In this document: in pieces, positions 7,996-17,529 of the stretch | How the letters are laid out: each line of letters opens with the position of its first letter | Numbering within the stretch: position 1 is the first letter of the stretch | Source: Mycolicibacterium lutetiense | GTDB lineage: Bacteria; Actinomycetota; Actinomycetes; Mycobacteriales; Mycobacteriaceae | DNA: 64,000 bases | Direction of reading: 5' to 3' | Assembly: GCF_017876775.1 (NCBI RefSeq) | Contig: NZ_JAGIOP010000002.1 | Span: 2,232,001-2,296,000 of the forward strand | Position numbers and translations under genes: made by a program | Notes under the pieces: generated by a model | Seen by the model: only the letters and a program-made list of their open reading frames with translations | What the model was told of the DNA's origin: nothing | The model's database searches: none

Positions 7996-9806
7996 TGTTC
8001 TGCCCTCTGTCCGAGCGGTCGATGAAGGTGAGCGGTTTGTTGGCGCGCTGCTTCGATGTGGTCACTGGTGAATTCATTGAGCACGGCGTCGATGTTGACT
8101 CGTTGCTGGCCGTAGATTTCACTGAACTGTATTGGTGGCATGGTCTTTTCGATGTCATCTAGCAGGTCGCGGTATATGACGAGGCGTGGTAAGTGGTCGC
8201 GGAAGATGACCGCGTTGCGACACTGCAGACACAGCGACGGCGATGCGTGGCACAACGAACCTGTCTGTCCCACGGGCGGTTCGTAGGGGTCTCGGCACGC
8301 TGAAAGTGTCAGCTGCTGCTCGGTCGGTGATTCTTCTGCGACTGACGCGACGAGGGCAGCTACATCGGAGTCAATTGGGCTGGCGGCGACGTCGGCGGCC
8401 GTCGCATCGATAAACGTCGGTCCATTTGATGCACGGTCGAGGACTTTGCGTTGGGCGCGCAGGACCGTCTGCGCGGCGATGGTGTGAACCGTGGTGGTCT
8501 GGGCGTAATGTCCCCTGAAGACTTCGACGGAGTGGTCGTCGCCGGCTGCGCCGTTGAGAGTACCGAGCAACGCGGCTCGCGCGCTTTTCACCGTCTTGCG
8601 GATCCTACGCATGTCGTGTGGTTCGCTGATTGACAGTCCATAGCGCCCGATCAGCTTGTTGAGCGAGTTGGGGCCGCCGAAATGCCTTGCACGGATGAAA
8701 TATTGAGGATACTCGTCGGCGCGCCGGTTCCGGGCTGAGCGAATCCCTGTCACCCAGAACAGGGGCTCGTCGGGCGTGAGTGCGTGCGCATGCTGCATCG
8801 CGTGTGCGGCGCGTCGAATGAGGTCGCCGGCCTTCCATCCCCACGGCGGCTGTTGCGTCGAGGGCAGGGTGTGCCAACGGATTCGTTGCGCCCGCAGCTT
8901 GGTCGCTCGCACCCTGACAGACGAGTCTCCGAACTCGATGTCGCTGCGAAGGAGTCGGCGGCTCTCTTCGGGTGCCCACCCCGTTTGCAGGTGGAGTAGC
9001 ACTCTGATGGCGAGAAGGTATTCGTCCTCTGGCGTGAGGTAGGCGCCCACGGCCGTCACCAGCGGGCGGGCCTTCAAACGGGCATCCCGGTTGACGCCTG
9101 ACTCTTGGTCGACGTCACATCCATTCAGCGCTCGACGCGGCCCGGCAAGATGGACATGGAACGAGTCGTCGTAGGGAAGGTTCCGCAGAGCCCACAGAAC
9201 ATTCTCGACCCGATTCCATCCGTCCGGGCGAGGATCCGTACCGGCCGCCAGGAGGGCGTTGCCGTGGGCGAGCCGTTCTTCGGTATCGCGCACGATCGTT
9301 CGACATGTCTGCTCGAGCTGGAGGCGTTCGTTGTTGTTGAACTCGTCGAGCGGCAATCCCTCCCACACGCTGCCGTCCAAGACCCATCCGCTGGCCCAGT
9401 CCGCAAGCACTCCATCAAATATCTCGTGCGATTGGAGATATCGAGCGACGTGATTGCGCAGCTCCATACCGAGGTCTTTCGCGTGCACGCTGGGCGGCGG
9501 AAAGCGCACGATCATCGCCGATTCCCAGTCGTGTAGCCGACGTGCAACATCCGCCCCATCGCCGGACAACGTGAGAAATCGGTCGGCGCGATCGGTTAAG
9601 AACTCGCCGACCCGTCTGATGACCCCGCCTTGCCGGGAGATCGTTCCGGGGGTGAGATCTAGTGTCTCAGCGCTCTCCTTCCACGCATCGGCGAGCTCGG
9701 CGACCAGTCGCGTGGCCACATAGTCACTCGGACTGATGCGGGCGGACTTCATCGGACCACCAGGCGGGAAGATAACGACTCGCGGTTCACGGTCATCGGG
9801 TGTCAC
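7992..9806 (-). CDS. Tyrosine recombinase homologue, probably catalytically degenerate (middle of the trio)
   Basis: A 604-residue protein with the recombinase fold and a C-terminal Cys-rich segment (SLCHASPSLCLQC) like its neighbour. The HxxR box is present (HDMRRIRKT, near residue 394). The first catalytic Arg appears replaced: TGWAPEES stands where the partner has TSGMRLTE. Where a Tyr is expected after GHYAQTTT the sequence reads VHT. It may therefore act as a structural or targeting partner of the two active recombinases. It overlaps both neighbours by four bases, so all three are made from one message. Confidence 0.7.
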   Translation of the reverse strand: MTPDDREPRVVIFPPGGPMKSARISPSDYVATRLVAELADAWKESAETLDLTPGTISRQGGVIRRVGEFLTDRADRFLTLSGDGADVARRLHDWESAMIVRFPPPSVHAKDLGMELRNHVARYLQSHEIFDGVLADWASGWVLDGSVWEGLPLDEFNNNERLQLEQTCRTIVRDTEERLAHGNALLAAGTDPRPDGWNRVENVLWALRNLPYDDSFHVHLAGPRRALNGCDVDQESGVNRDARLKARPLVTAVGAYLTPEDEYLLAIRVLLHLQTGWAPEESRRLLRSDIEFGDSSVRVRATKLRAQRIRWHTLPSTQQPPWGWKAGDLIRRAAHAMQHAHALTPDEPLFWVTGIRSARNRRADEYPQYFIRARHFGGPNSLNKLIGRYGLSISEPHDMRRIRKTVKSARAALLGTLNGAAGDDHSVEVFRGHYAQTTTVHTIAAQTVLRAQRKVLDRASNGPTFIDATAADVAASPIDSDVAALVASVAEESPTEQQLTLSACRDPYEPPVGQTGSLCHASPSLCLQCRNAVIFRDHLPRLVIYRDLLDDIEKTMPPIQFSEIYGQQRVNIDAVLNEFTSDHIEAARQQTAHLHRPLGQRAEQ

Positions 9807-11197
9807 GACGATTGCGCCTCCAGCTCGTCCAGAACGTACGTGGAGTAGTCGCGGGTGTCGTCGTTCCAGGATTCAAAAGCTCGCTGGATCAACTCATCTG
9901 ACTCGTCGACATAGCGGAGGTAGACCATCGTCGTGGACGGGCTGGCGTGCCCGAGCAGGCGTTGCAGTGTCAGCAGCGGATTGTGGACGACATGTTCGCT
10001 GATGGTGCCGAATCCTGTTCTCGGCCGGGACTGCTCGAACTGCGCCGCTCTCCGTTGAAGGCTTCGCAGCATGACGACGGCGAATGTGTGTCTCAGGTCA
10101 TGGGGTGTGACGGCCGGGGGCATGGTGGGCGTGGCGCTGCCGAAGGCGGCGAGGCGGTTGTTGGCGTCCTGGAAGGACTGATGCCAGCGTCGCTGTGACG
10201 GCGGGCGGCCGCCCTTGCCCACAAAGAGCGACATGGGCTCGATGGAGCCAGCCTCGTCGATTCTGACCAAGAGACGGCGCACGTCGGGAGGGATCGCAGC
10301 GAACTCATCGCGCTTATCGATCCCTTTGTACCGGTAGGTGAGCTTGCCTGCCGCCGGGTCAACATGTGTGACGACTGCCAGTGTCGGCAGCTTCCGCCGC
10401 AGAGCATTCTGAGCCTTGCGGACAAGGGATTTGCGTTCTGTGCCGCGGTAGAGTTCAACGGCCTTGACGGTCGAGGCCGGGATATAGACCCGCCGGCGAC
10501 GCTCATTCTTCGCGCATGCTTCCAGCACCAGCGACGCGCCACCGTCGGATGAAGGCACCTCGACGTCCAGCAGCGTGGACCACTCGGTGAGACGCATACC
10601 GCTGGTCAGGGCCAGGTCGACCGCACACACGTTGCGGACGGTCGATTGGCCACGATAGGACCGGTCCAGCTCCCCAGAAGGCAGCTCTCCGCCAAAACCG
10701 ATGTTACGCAGGGTAAGCCATTGCGCATGTGAGAGTGCTCGGACATCCATCTCCGTGTGTGGTGTCCTGGGAGTGACAACTGACCTGCTCCCGACTTGAA
10801 TCCAGGGCATGCTGTCGCGCTGTCCAGTCTCGTACAGGTAGGCGAACAGGGCTCGAATGACGACCAGGTGTCGTGACCAGGACCGCGCTGACACACCTTC
10901 GCTGCGACGGTGCTTTCGGAAGGCGACGAGGTCGTGCTCGCAGACATTCAGCACCCCAATCCCTCTCGTGTCCAAGAACTTTCCGAACTCCAACGCGTCG
11001 CGGGCGTAGGCGTAAACCGAGTTCGGTCGCAGGTTCTGGCTGTATAGCCGCAGGAACGTGCACCATGGCTCCAGCGGCCGCATCTCGTCGTCCACGATGA
11101 TCGGCGTACCGTCCTGGACGATTGGAGGATCGCCTGAGGCGAGGCCTTCGCAGTCGCCTTCGGATACGAGGTCCCAATCCGCGTAGTAGAGCTCCAC
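9803..11197 (-). CDS. Tyrosine recombinase, TnpA-like (first of the trio)
   Basis: A 464-residue site-specific recombinase with an N-terminal SAM-like DNA-binding domain and a complete catalytic domain: Arg in SGMRLTEW (about residue 200), HDLRHTF (about 364), and LGHASPSTTMVYLRY carrying the His and the nucleophile Tyr (about 426). The start is placed at GTG 11197, eight bases behind a strong ribosome site (GGAGAAGG). Upstream reading to 11392 runs through the preceding gene and lacks similarity. Its stop overlaps the next recombinase. Confidence 0.8.
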   Translation of the reverse strand: MELYYADWDLVSEGDCEGLASGDPPIVQDGTPIIVDDEMRPLEPWCTFLRLYSQNLRPNSVYAYARDALEFGKFLDTRGIGVLNVCEHDLVAFRKHRRSEGVSARSWSRHLVVIRALFAYLYETGQRDSMPWIQVGSRSVVTPRTPHTEMDVRALSHAQWLTLRNIGFGGELPSGELDRSYRGQSTVRNVCAVDLALTSGMRLTEWSTLLDVEVPSSDGGASLVLEACAKNERRRRVYIPASTVKAVELYRGTERKSLVRKAQNALRRKLPTLAVVTHVDPAAGKLTYRYKGIDKRDEFAAIPPDVRRLLVRIDEAGSIEPMSLFVGKGGRPPSQRRWHQSFQDANNRLAAFGSATPTMPPAVTPHDLRHTFAVVMLRSLQRRAAQFEQSRPRTGFGTISEHVVHNPLLTLQRLLGHASPSTTMVYLRYVDESDELIQRAFESWNDDTRDYSTYVLDELEAQSS

Positions 11198-11202
11198 TGG
11201 CG

Positions 11203-11958
11203 TTACCTTCTCCAGCCCGCGAGATGGGCTCGCCGTTCGGCAATGTCGTCGAACCCGACCTGCTCGTGTCCCTCTCGGTACAGCGAGGCCTCGGCGTGCA
11301 GCCACTTCCAGCGGCGCGAGTCGATCAGCTGGCCGAACTGGTACATGCGAAACTCGATGACGTCCGCGGGTGCACCAAACTGCCGGGACCACATGTGCAT
11401 GTCGTTGCAGAAGCGCTCGTATGTCGCCGCCTTGTCTTCCGAGTAGTCGCGGCCGGTGAGCGTGAAGGCCGCGGCGCTGACGCGCGAATCCAGGATTACT
11501 GAACTTGGATCCGGCGAATCTCGGTCAGCAGTGAAGTAGAGGAATTTCGAGAAGAAGGCCGGCCCCAGTCGTGGAACTTTGCGGCGGATCGCCATGTAAG
11601 CGGAACGGATTTCGCCGCGATGGCTGGCGTAAGCAGCTCTGCGCAGAATGTCGTTGAGCCGGATCCGCTGGTCGCAACCGGCTGCGCTCGCCACGATCGT
11701 GGGTGCGTTTCGATAGTCACCCATCACGCCCCAGGCGAGAACGTGCCACAGGAAAGACACCCAATCCGCATCCGCGTTCTCCCGGCACTGTGCGGCGATT
11801 GCGAACAGCGCATCGCGATTGAGTTCGACCGGGTCAATCGCGATTCCGTGATCAGCCCACCAGGCACTCACTTTGACCGGGTCATCGATCTGACCCACTC
11901 GGCCGAGCACGTGCGACGTCAGCAAGTCACCGACGGCACCGTCCGACTCCTGCCACAT
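11203..11958 (-). CDS. 8-oxoguanine DNA glycosylase OGG-fold protein
   Basis: A 251-residue helical protein. The segment VPRLGPAFFSKFLYF followed by VILDSRVSAAAF resembles the helix-hairpin-helix core of OGG-type DNA glycosylases, with a Lys and a downstream Asp at plausible catalytic positions. It is the first gene of the transposon operon, ending six bases before the TnpA-like start, so it probably takes part in transposition, element maintenance or defence rather than general repair. The fold is recognised, the activity is not proven by sequence. Confidence 0.55.
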   Translation of the reverse strand: MWQESDGAVGDLLTSHVLGRVGQIDDPVKVSAWWADHGIAIDPVELNRDALFAIAAQCRENADADWVSFLWHVLAWGVMGDYRNAPTIVASAAGCDQRIRLNDILRRAAYASHRGEIRSAYMAIRRKVPRLGPAFFSKFLYFTADRDSPDPSSVILDSRVSAAAFTLTGRDYSEDKAATYERFCNDMHMWSRQFGAPADVIEFRMYQFGQLIDSRRWKWLHAEASLYREGHEQVGFDDIAERRAHLAGWRR

Positions 11959-12052
11959 ACAAGAATCCGCCCTTCGGGGTTCATGTCCCAGCCTCCGGAT
12001 CCGCCGCCCGTTGGCGCGTCAGTGCCGACGGTAACGGTGTGCAGACGGTTCG

Positions 12053-15000
12053 GTGGTGAGACACGCCCAAGTAGAGCGCATAACCGCGGTGGGCAGTGGC
12101 CACTTCCTGCTCGGCGCCTACGATCTGCTGGAGCTGGCGTGGGAGCTCGCCGGCGTCACTCCGGCTGACGCTGCCCCCTCCATCGTGAATAGTTTGTGGG
12201 GCATCGACATCGATCTACGGCCCGCTCAGGTCGCCGCCACGGCGGTGACCTTGCGCGCACGACTCAGCGCGAAGCATCAACCGCTGCCAAGCCCGCACAT
12301 CGTCACCGCCCGCGGCCTGCCCGATCTCGACCCCGCCATCCTGGAGCACCTCGGTCTGTCGACCTACCATCTCGAGGTGCTGACCGACGTCGCCGAAGCA
12401 CTCAAAGACGCCCCGCTGTTGGGGTCGGCACTCAAAGCCGAACTGGCGTTGCAGGACCGCCTTGGCCGCGCCGGTCTCCCGAGCGCCGCAGCCAACGCCG
12501 CGCAACCCACCCTGACCGCCGAGCACGGGGCGTTCGCCGAAGATGAAGCGATCCTGCACGATGCGCTGACGCACTTAGCGGATGCGACGACATCGACTGC
12601 AGCAGAACGTCTTTTCGCCGCCGGCGGTGACGATGCACTACGGTTCGTCGAGGCGTTGAGTCAACGCTATGACGTGGTCTTGATGAATCCGCCGTTCGGG
12701 GATCCGATCACCGAAACCCGCGACTATCTGCGCGCCGCCTACCCCTGGGCACCCACCCGACTGGACCTGCTCGCCATCTTCGTCGGACGCGGTCTGGAAC
12801 TGTGCAAACCTGGCGGATACCTCGGCGCCATCACCAGCCGAGCCGGCCTGGCCACCAGTACCTTCCAACCGTGGCGCGAACAAGTACTCCTCGGCCACCA
12901 ACTCATCACCCTCGCCGACCTCGGCTACCGCGTGATGTCGCAAGCCAAAGTGGAAGCCGCCGCGTACGTCGTCCGCAACCAAACACCCGAGCCCGGCGAC
13001 ACCGCCACATTCATCCGCATGCTGCGCGACGCCGACAAAGCCAGCGGCCTCACCCAAGCGATCGCCAACACCCATTCCCACACACCAGACCGCCGGATCT
13101 ACCGCATCCCCCAAGCCACCTTCGCCACCCTGCCCGGCTCCCCCATCGCCTACTCCGCCAGCAACGCGATCCTGCGCCTCTTCACCGAACTCCCCCCAAT
13201 GGGTCAGCACGCCGACGCAAAGCAAGGCCTCACGACCGCTGACGACAACCGGTTCGTCCGCGCGTTTTGGGAAGTCGACCCTAGGACCATCGCCCGCACC
13301 CAAGCGGAGACCACCACCCGCCGCTGGGTCCCTTTCGCCAAGGGCGGTGCTTACGCCCCCTACTGGTCCGACATCCACCTCGTCGTCGACTACCAAGACA
13401 ACGGCCAACGACTAAAGGACTTCGACAAGGCCTACATCCGCAACGAACCCTTCTACTTCCGAAAGGGCCTAACCTGGCTTCGTCGTACCAACAGCGCACT
13501 GTCCCTCCGCTTACTGCCAGAAGGATGCATCTTCGGAGACATGGGGCCGAGCCTCTTCAGCGAGCAGCCGTATGCGGCCGTGTCATGGCTTAATTCGCGG
13601 TTTGCGCGACTGTTGGTAGACACGATGTTGGCGGGTGCCGACGAGAATCAAAGTGATCTTTCACGAAGTTATCAAGTCGGTACCGTCCGCGACCTTCCTG
13701 ATCCGTTGACCGCTAATGCCGCTCTAGCGCAGGACCTGGCCGAATCTTCTGTCAGGGCAGCCCGACTGGTCGCGACGTTGGACGAGTTTGATGAGTCGGC
13801 GCGGCGGTTCGTAGCGCCCCTAGTAGCGAGTGCCGAGGGACTGACTATTCGTGAGCGTGCAGCGGCAGCGTATCGCCGGCGGCTCTCCACCGCGCTGATG
13901 GTGATTGATGCCCATGATGAGATCGACCGCGCCTTATCCGCAGCGCTGGACCCGGAAGGACAATCGGCATCAGCGTTGTATGAGGCCGACGGGCCGTTGG
14001 TGACCGATCTGCCCGCCGACGCTTCGGTGGATTCTTCGCTGCTGAGCAGGCCGGTGCGTGAGATCGTCGAACTGGCCACCGAAAAACTTGGAATTACACG
14101 CTGGATCGGACTGCAGCATCAGGTCGTGGATCGTCGGTTGGAGTTGGCTGCGACGCTGGAGGGGGTTCATCCGCGATCTTTGGTTGACGGCTTAGCGGTC
14201 GGCGCGTTGCCCGACGGCGAGCCCGCATCCAGCGCTCACGACCTGTTGTCCTATCTGATTGGTACCGCATTTGGCCGCTGGGACATTCGTATCGGCGCCA
14301 ACCCCGCCTTGGCGCCGCCTCGGCCCGATCCGCTCGACCCCGTACCGCTCTGCCCGCCAGGCATGCTCGTTGGCTCAGACGGATTCCCTGCCACGACCGC
14401 ACCGGCCGGCTATCCGCTTCACCTGCCTTCCGACGGGCTGCTATTCGACGAACCCGGACACCCCCACGACATCGTCAATGCCATCACCCATGCCGTCGTG
14501 GAACTGTTCGCCGACCCCGACGCCATCCTCGACGAACTCACCACCATCCTCGATGCCGCAGATCTCCGCGCACTGGTCCGGCGGCGGTTCTTCCGCCACC
14601 ACCGCACCCGCTACTCCAAGAGCAAACGCACCGCACCCCTGTACTGGCCACTAACCGTCCCCAGCAGAAAATGGGGACTCTGGCTCTACGCCCCCACCCT
14701 GCGCCGCGACACCCTCTTCGCCATCGCCGGCGCCGCAGCCGCACGAATCGCCCGCGCCGAAAGCGAACTGCTCCGCCTACAAGCCGAACGCGACGCCGGC
14801 GGAGCCGGTCGCTCCACCCATCAAGTCATGACGGCACTGACCGCCGAACAAGAACTCGCCGAAGAACTCGCCACCTTCCGCCGCGAAGCCGAACGCATCG
14901 CCAACAGCGGCTGGACACCCGATCTGAACGACGGATTCCCCCTCACCGCAGCACCATTGACCACCCTCATCCCCGACTGGCCTGAACTCGCCAGAACCCT

Positions 15001-15064
15001 CAACTACACCAAAACCGACAAAACTCCCTGGGCCAGCACCCACAACTGGAGAGACCACTTATGA
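12053..15064 (+). CDS. pglX: BREX adenine methyltransferase PglX, C-terminal fragment
   Basis: The remaining 992 codons of PglX from 12086 on, preceded by 11 codons of transposon DNA with two possible GTG starts (12053, 12056). It contains VGSGHF, the second half of the SAM motif, and the catalytic NPPF (VVLMNPPFGDPI), then the long helical C-terminal region of the family. The Asp-Pro of motif I is missing and replaced by Ile-Thr from the element, so activity is doubtful unless the element excises or the two fragments complement. The stop overlaps pglZ as ATGA. Confidence 0.85.
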   Translation: MVRHAQVERITAVGSGHFLLGAYDLLELAWELAGVTPADAAPSIVNSLWGIDIDLRPAQVAATAVTLRARLSAKHQPLPSPHIVTARGLPDLDPAILEHLGLSTYHLEVLTDVAEALKDAPLLGSALKAELALQDRLGRAGLPSAAANAAQPTLTAEHGAFAEDEAILHDALTHLADATTSTAAERLFAAGGDDALRFVEALSQRYDVVLMNPPFGDPITETRDYLRAAYPWAPTRLDLLAIFVGRGLELCKPGGYLGAITSRAGLATSTFQPWREQVLLGHQLITLADLGYRVMSQAKVEAAAYVVRNQTPEPGDTATFIRMLRDADKASGLTQAIANTHSHTPDRRIYRIPQATFATLPGSPIAYSASNAILRLFTELPPMGQHADAKQGLTTADDNRFVRAFWEVDPRTIARTQAETTTRRWVPFAKGGAYAPYWSDIHLVVDYQDNGQRLKDFDKAYIRNEPFYFRKGLTWLRRTNSALSLRLLPEGCIFGDMGPSLFSEQPYAAVSWLNSRFARLLVDTMLAGADENQSDLSRSYQVGTVRDLPDPLTANAALAQDLAESSVRAARLVATLDEFDESARRFVAPLVASAEGLTIRERAAAAYRRRLSTALMVIDAHDEIDRALSAALDPEGQSASALYEADGPLVTDLPADASVDSSLLSRPVREIVELATEKLGITRWIGLQHQVVDRRLELAATLEGVHPRSLVDGLAVGALPDGEPASSAHDLLSYLIGTAFGRWDIRIGANPALAPPRPDPLDPVPLCPPGMLVGSDGFPATTAPAGYPLHLPSDGLLFDEPGHPHDIVNAITHAVVELFADPDAILDELTTILDAADLRALVRRRFFRHHRTRYSKSKRTAPLYWPLTVPSRKWGLWLYAPTLRRDTLFAIAGAAAARIARAESELLRLQAERDAGGAGRSTHQVMTALTAEQELAEELATFRREAERIANSGWTPDLNDGFPLTAAPLTTLIPDWPELARTLNYTKTDKTPWASTHNWRDHL

Positions 15065-17529
15065 CGAACCTGCGCTCCGGCCTGACGGAGCAGCTCGCTC
15101 GAAAGGTTGATGCGCACGGCCTTGTGATCTGGAATGACGACGCTCAGGAGTACAGCGATGTCGCCGAGACCATGTGCCCCGCTGACACCAGATTCGAAAA
15201 GTTCACTGGCAGTTGGTATGAGCTACGTCGTCGCATTGATGACGCGATCGGCGGCGATCAACCGCCACGACTGGTTGTGTACGTCGCGGCGAAGGCACCC
15301 TCCGAGGACCCTTTAGCGGAAGTCCGGTCGATGGGGAGCCGTTTCACGCTGCGGCTTGCCACGCTTATTAGCCAGTCACTCACCGGTGAACTGACGCAAA
15401 CGCGGATCAACGATTTGGCCCGGACCACCTTCACACTTACGGGCGCGGAACAAGCCTTGAGCGCCGACGAATCGGCAGACGCACGACTGATCTCGGCACT
15501 GGGCACTACTGATTCCACGACGATGCTTGTGTCACTGCTCCTCGGTAGCCGCGACGACGCGATTACAATAGCCGCCGCGGACGAGATCGCACGGGACTTC
15601 GTTGATCAGATGGTGGGAGTTCAGATTCCGCCGGCGTCCAAGAGACAGGAGGCCATCTTCGCGGGTCTGCTGCTCAACGATATCGCAGGTGCGCTCGGCG
15701 GCCCGCCCGACGGCGACCTAGCGACTGCGACTCCGCAGGCGTCCGCAAAGCAACGTGATCGGTCGCGTCTGGTGCTGCGTCAGGTCTTGTCGACGCCCGG
15801 AGGCCGGGAGAGTTACAGGTCGCTAACGGCAAAGACCGACCTGACACTGAATATCGCGCAGACTCTTGCTTGGGACGATCGGCTCGCTATGCTGCCAGGC
15901 ACGGAGAGCATCGAGCAACTAGCCCTCGACAGGGCAATTGAGCAATTTCGAGTGGGAGACCGGGACACAGCCCGCACGATCGCCGAAACACGTCTTAGCA
16001 TAAGCCCATTCGTCGACGAGGCGAGACAGTGGGCGCCGCGCTGGCGGGTGCTCGAAGCGATGGCAACGCTCGAGGATTCGATTGACACGAATCCCGTCAA
16101 CCCGGGTTCAGTCTCCTCCCAACTGGCGTGGTACGCCGAACGCGGCTACACGGTCGATCGCGCACATCGGGCTTTGGAGCTGGTGCGAACAACCGTCGGT
16201 GCATTGGGAGATCTCGACGGTCTGCTCAACCACGCCCGCGACCGATACGATGTGTGGCTCAACGAACTCCTAAACGTTTTCGTTGACGCCACTCTCAGCG
16301 AGGGTGTTGATCCGGGCGACATGATGCGCCAAGGCGAGATTCACGACCGCCTAGTCGCGGGACATGAGCGCGTCGCATACATCTGGGTTGACGCGCTGCG
16401 CTACGAGCTCGCGCAGGACCTCGTCGGTGCGCTAAAGAATCTGCCCGGAAAGATCCAACTCCTGCCTGCGGTTGCCGCAGCGCCGACGATCACGCCAGTT
16501 GGGATGGCATCACTGCTACCTGGCGCCGCCGAGAGTTTGCAGGTGAAAGTAGACAACGACTCGATCGTGGTGTTGGTAGGGAATCAGGCGGTGAAGACCG
16601 TCGCTGATCGAATCTCACACTTACGGCTGAGGCATGGCGCCGTCGTCGATCTTGATCTCAACGATGCAACAAACAAGTCAGAGCAAGCGCTACACCGCTC
16701 GATACAGGACGCTTCGCTCGTGGTCGTCCGGTCACAAGAAGTCGACGCGGCCGGCGAGAGCGGAATGCTGGCCGCGGCGTGGACGACGTTTTCCGCGGTC
16801 AACCAGCTGCTTGCCACAGTCATCACACGGCTTGCCAGCGCAGGTATCCGTCGTTTCGTGCTGGGCGCGGATCATGGCTTCATCGCTCTCAGTCAAGGCA
16901 TCGGCGCACACCGCATCGTCGACCCTCCGAGTGGCGCCGTGGGTGTTCTCAAACGGAGGTGTTTTGTGGGGCACGGCGGTGTTCCCCAGACAGCTACTGC
17001 CAAGCTGCCACTATCTGCCTGCGGAGTGACCAGCGAGTCCGAGATCACCGTTCCCCGAGGCCTTGCGGTGTTCAGGGCCGGCGGCGCAACACAATTCTTT
17101 CACGGCGGCCTGTCACCGCAAGAGCTCATTGTCCCAGTGATTGTCATCGACCTGGACGATCCTCCGCAGGCCAATGGTGAAACCGTACGTTTGGGCCTGG
17201 CAGGTGATCGCATCGTTACGGGCGTCTTTGCAATCACCTTGGAGTTTGACCCATCTCTGTTTGCCGACGACCTCACGTTAAGGCCAGTCGCCAGCCGGCA
17301 CGGTCAGCCGGTCGCCCGTCCAGTTTCAGGCGACGGCGTCGACGCCCAAAGCGGGACCGTCACGCTGTCCGGAGCACGCACTAGCGTGGTGACGTTCCAG
17401 GTGACCGCCAATCTCGCACAAGGCGAGAAGATCGACCTGCAGGCACTCGACGCCGCCACCGGCCGAACGGTTGCGAAACAGACGGTCTCGGTAGCTGCGC
17501 CCGTAATCGTGGAGGATGAACTTGACTAG
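15061..17529 (+). CDS. pglZ: BREX type 1 phosphatase-like protein PglZ
   Basis: An 822-residue protein of the PglZ family, alkaline-phosphatase fold, essential in BREX. The metal-site motifs are present: YIWVDALRYEL near residue 440, GADHGF near 601, and FFHGGLSPQE near 680. It follows pglX with an ATGA overlap and overlaps brxL by 14 bases, so the operon is tightly coupled. No break is visible. Length fits PglZ type A of type 1 systems. Confidence 0.9.
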   Translation: MTNLRSGLTEQLARKVDAHGLVIWNDDAQEYSDVAETMCPADTRFEKFTGSWYELRRRIDDAIGGDQPPRLVVYVAAKAPSEDPLAEVRSMGSRFTLRLATLISQSLTGELTQTRINDLARTTFTLTGAEQALSADESADARLISALGTTDSTTMLVSLLLGSRDDAITIAAADEIARDFVDQMVGVQIPPASKRQEAIFAGLLLNDIAGALGGPPDGDLATATPQASAKQRDRSRLVLRQVLSTPGGRESYRSLTAKTDLTLNIAQTLAWDDRLAMLPGTESIEQLALDRAIEQFRVGDRDTARTIAETRLSISPFVDEARQWAPRWRVLEAMATLEDSIDTNPVNPGSVSSQLAWYAERGYTVDRAHRALELVRTTVGALGDLDGLLNHARDRYDVWLNELLNVFVDATLSEGVDPGDMMRQGEIHDRLVAGHERVAYIWVDALRYELAQDLVGALKNLPGKIQLLPAVAAAPTITPVGMASLLPGAAESLQVKVDNDSIVVLVGNQAVKTVADRISHLRLRHGAVVDLDLNDATNKSEQALHRSIQDASLVVVRSQEVDAAGESGMLAAAWTTFSAVNQLLATVITRLASAGIRRFVLGADHGFIALSQGIGAHRIVDPPSGAVGVLKRRCFVGHGGVPQTATAKLPLSACGVTSESEITVPRGLAVFRAGGATQFFHGGLSPQELIVPVIVIDLDDPPQANGETVRLGLAGDRIVTGVFAITLEFDPSLFADDLTLRPVASRHGQPVARPVSGDGVDAQSGTVTLSGARTSVVTFQVTANLAQGEKIDLQALDAATGRTVAKQTVSVAAPVIVEDELD

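Larger units (their letters stand above)
2485..12085 (-). mobile_element. Tn554/RIT-like tyrosine-recombinase transposon carrying a XamI-type R-M system, inserted in pglX
   Basis: The borders come from the broken gene. The left flank ends GATCCG at 2479-2484 (Asp-Pro of motif I) and the right flank resumes GCGGTGGGC at 12086 (Ala-Val-Gly), so joining the two gives GATCCG-GCGGTGGGC and an uninterrupted PglX. No target duplication is evident. A 7-bp inverted repeat, TTATGCG, lies 4 bp inside the left end (2489-2495) and 2 bp inside the right end (12077-12083). All genes inside read on the - strand, opposite to BREX: glycosylase-like gene, three tyrosine recombinases, TnpC-like gene, then regulator, methyltransferase and endonuclease. 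Overlapping recombinase genes plus a small coiled-coil protein recall Tn554 (TnpA/B/C) and RIT elements. The exact crossover base is inferred. Confidence 0.85.

Noticed and set aside
12638..13408. 256-codon - strand frame inside pglX
   Set aside because: Gly/Val-rich shadow of the + strand gene, no start signal.
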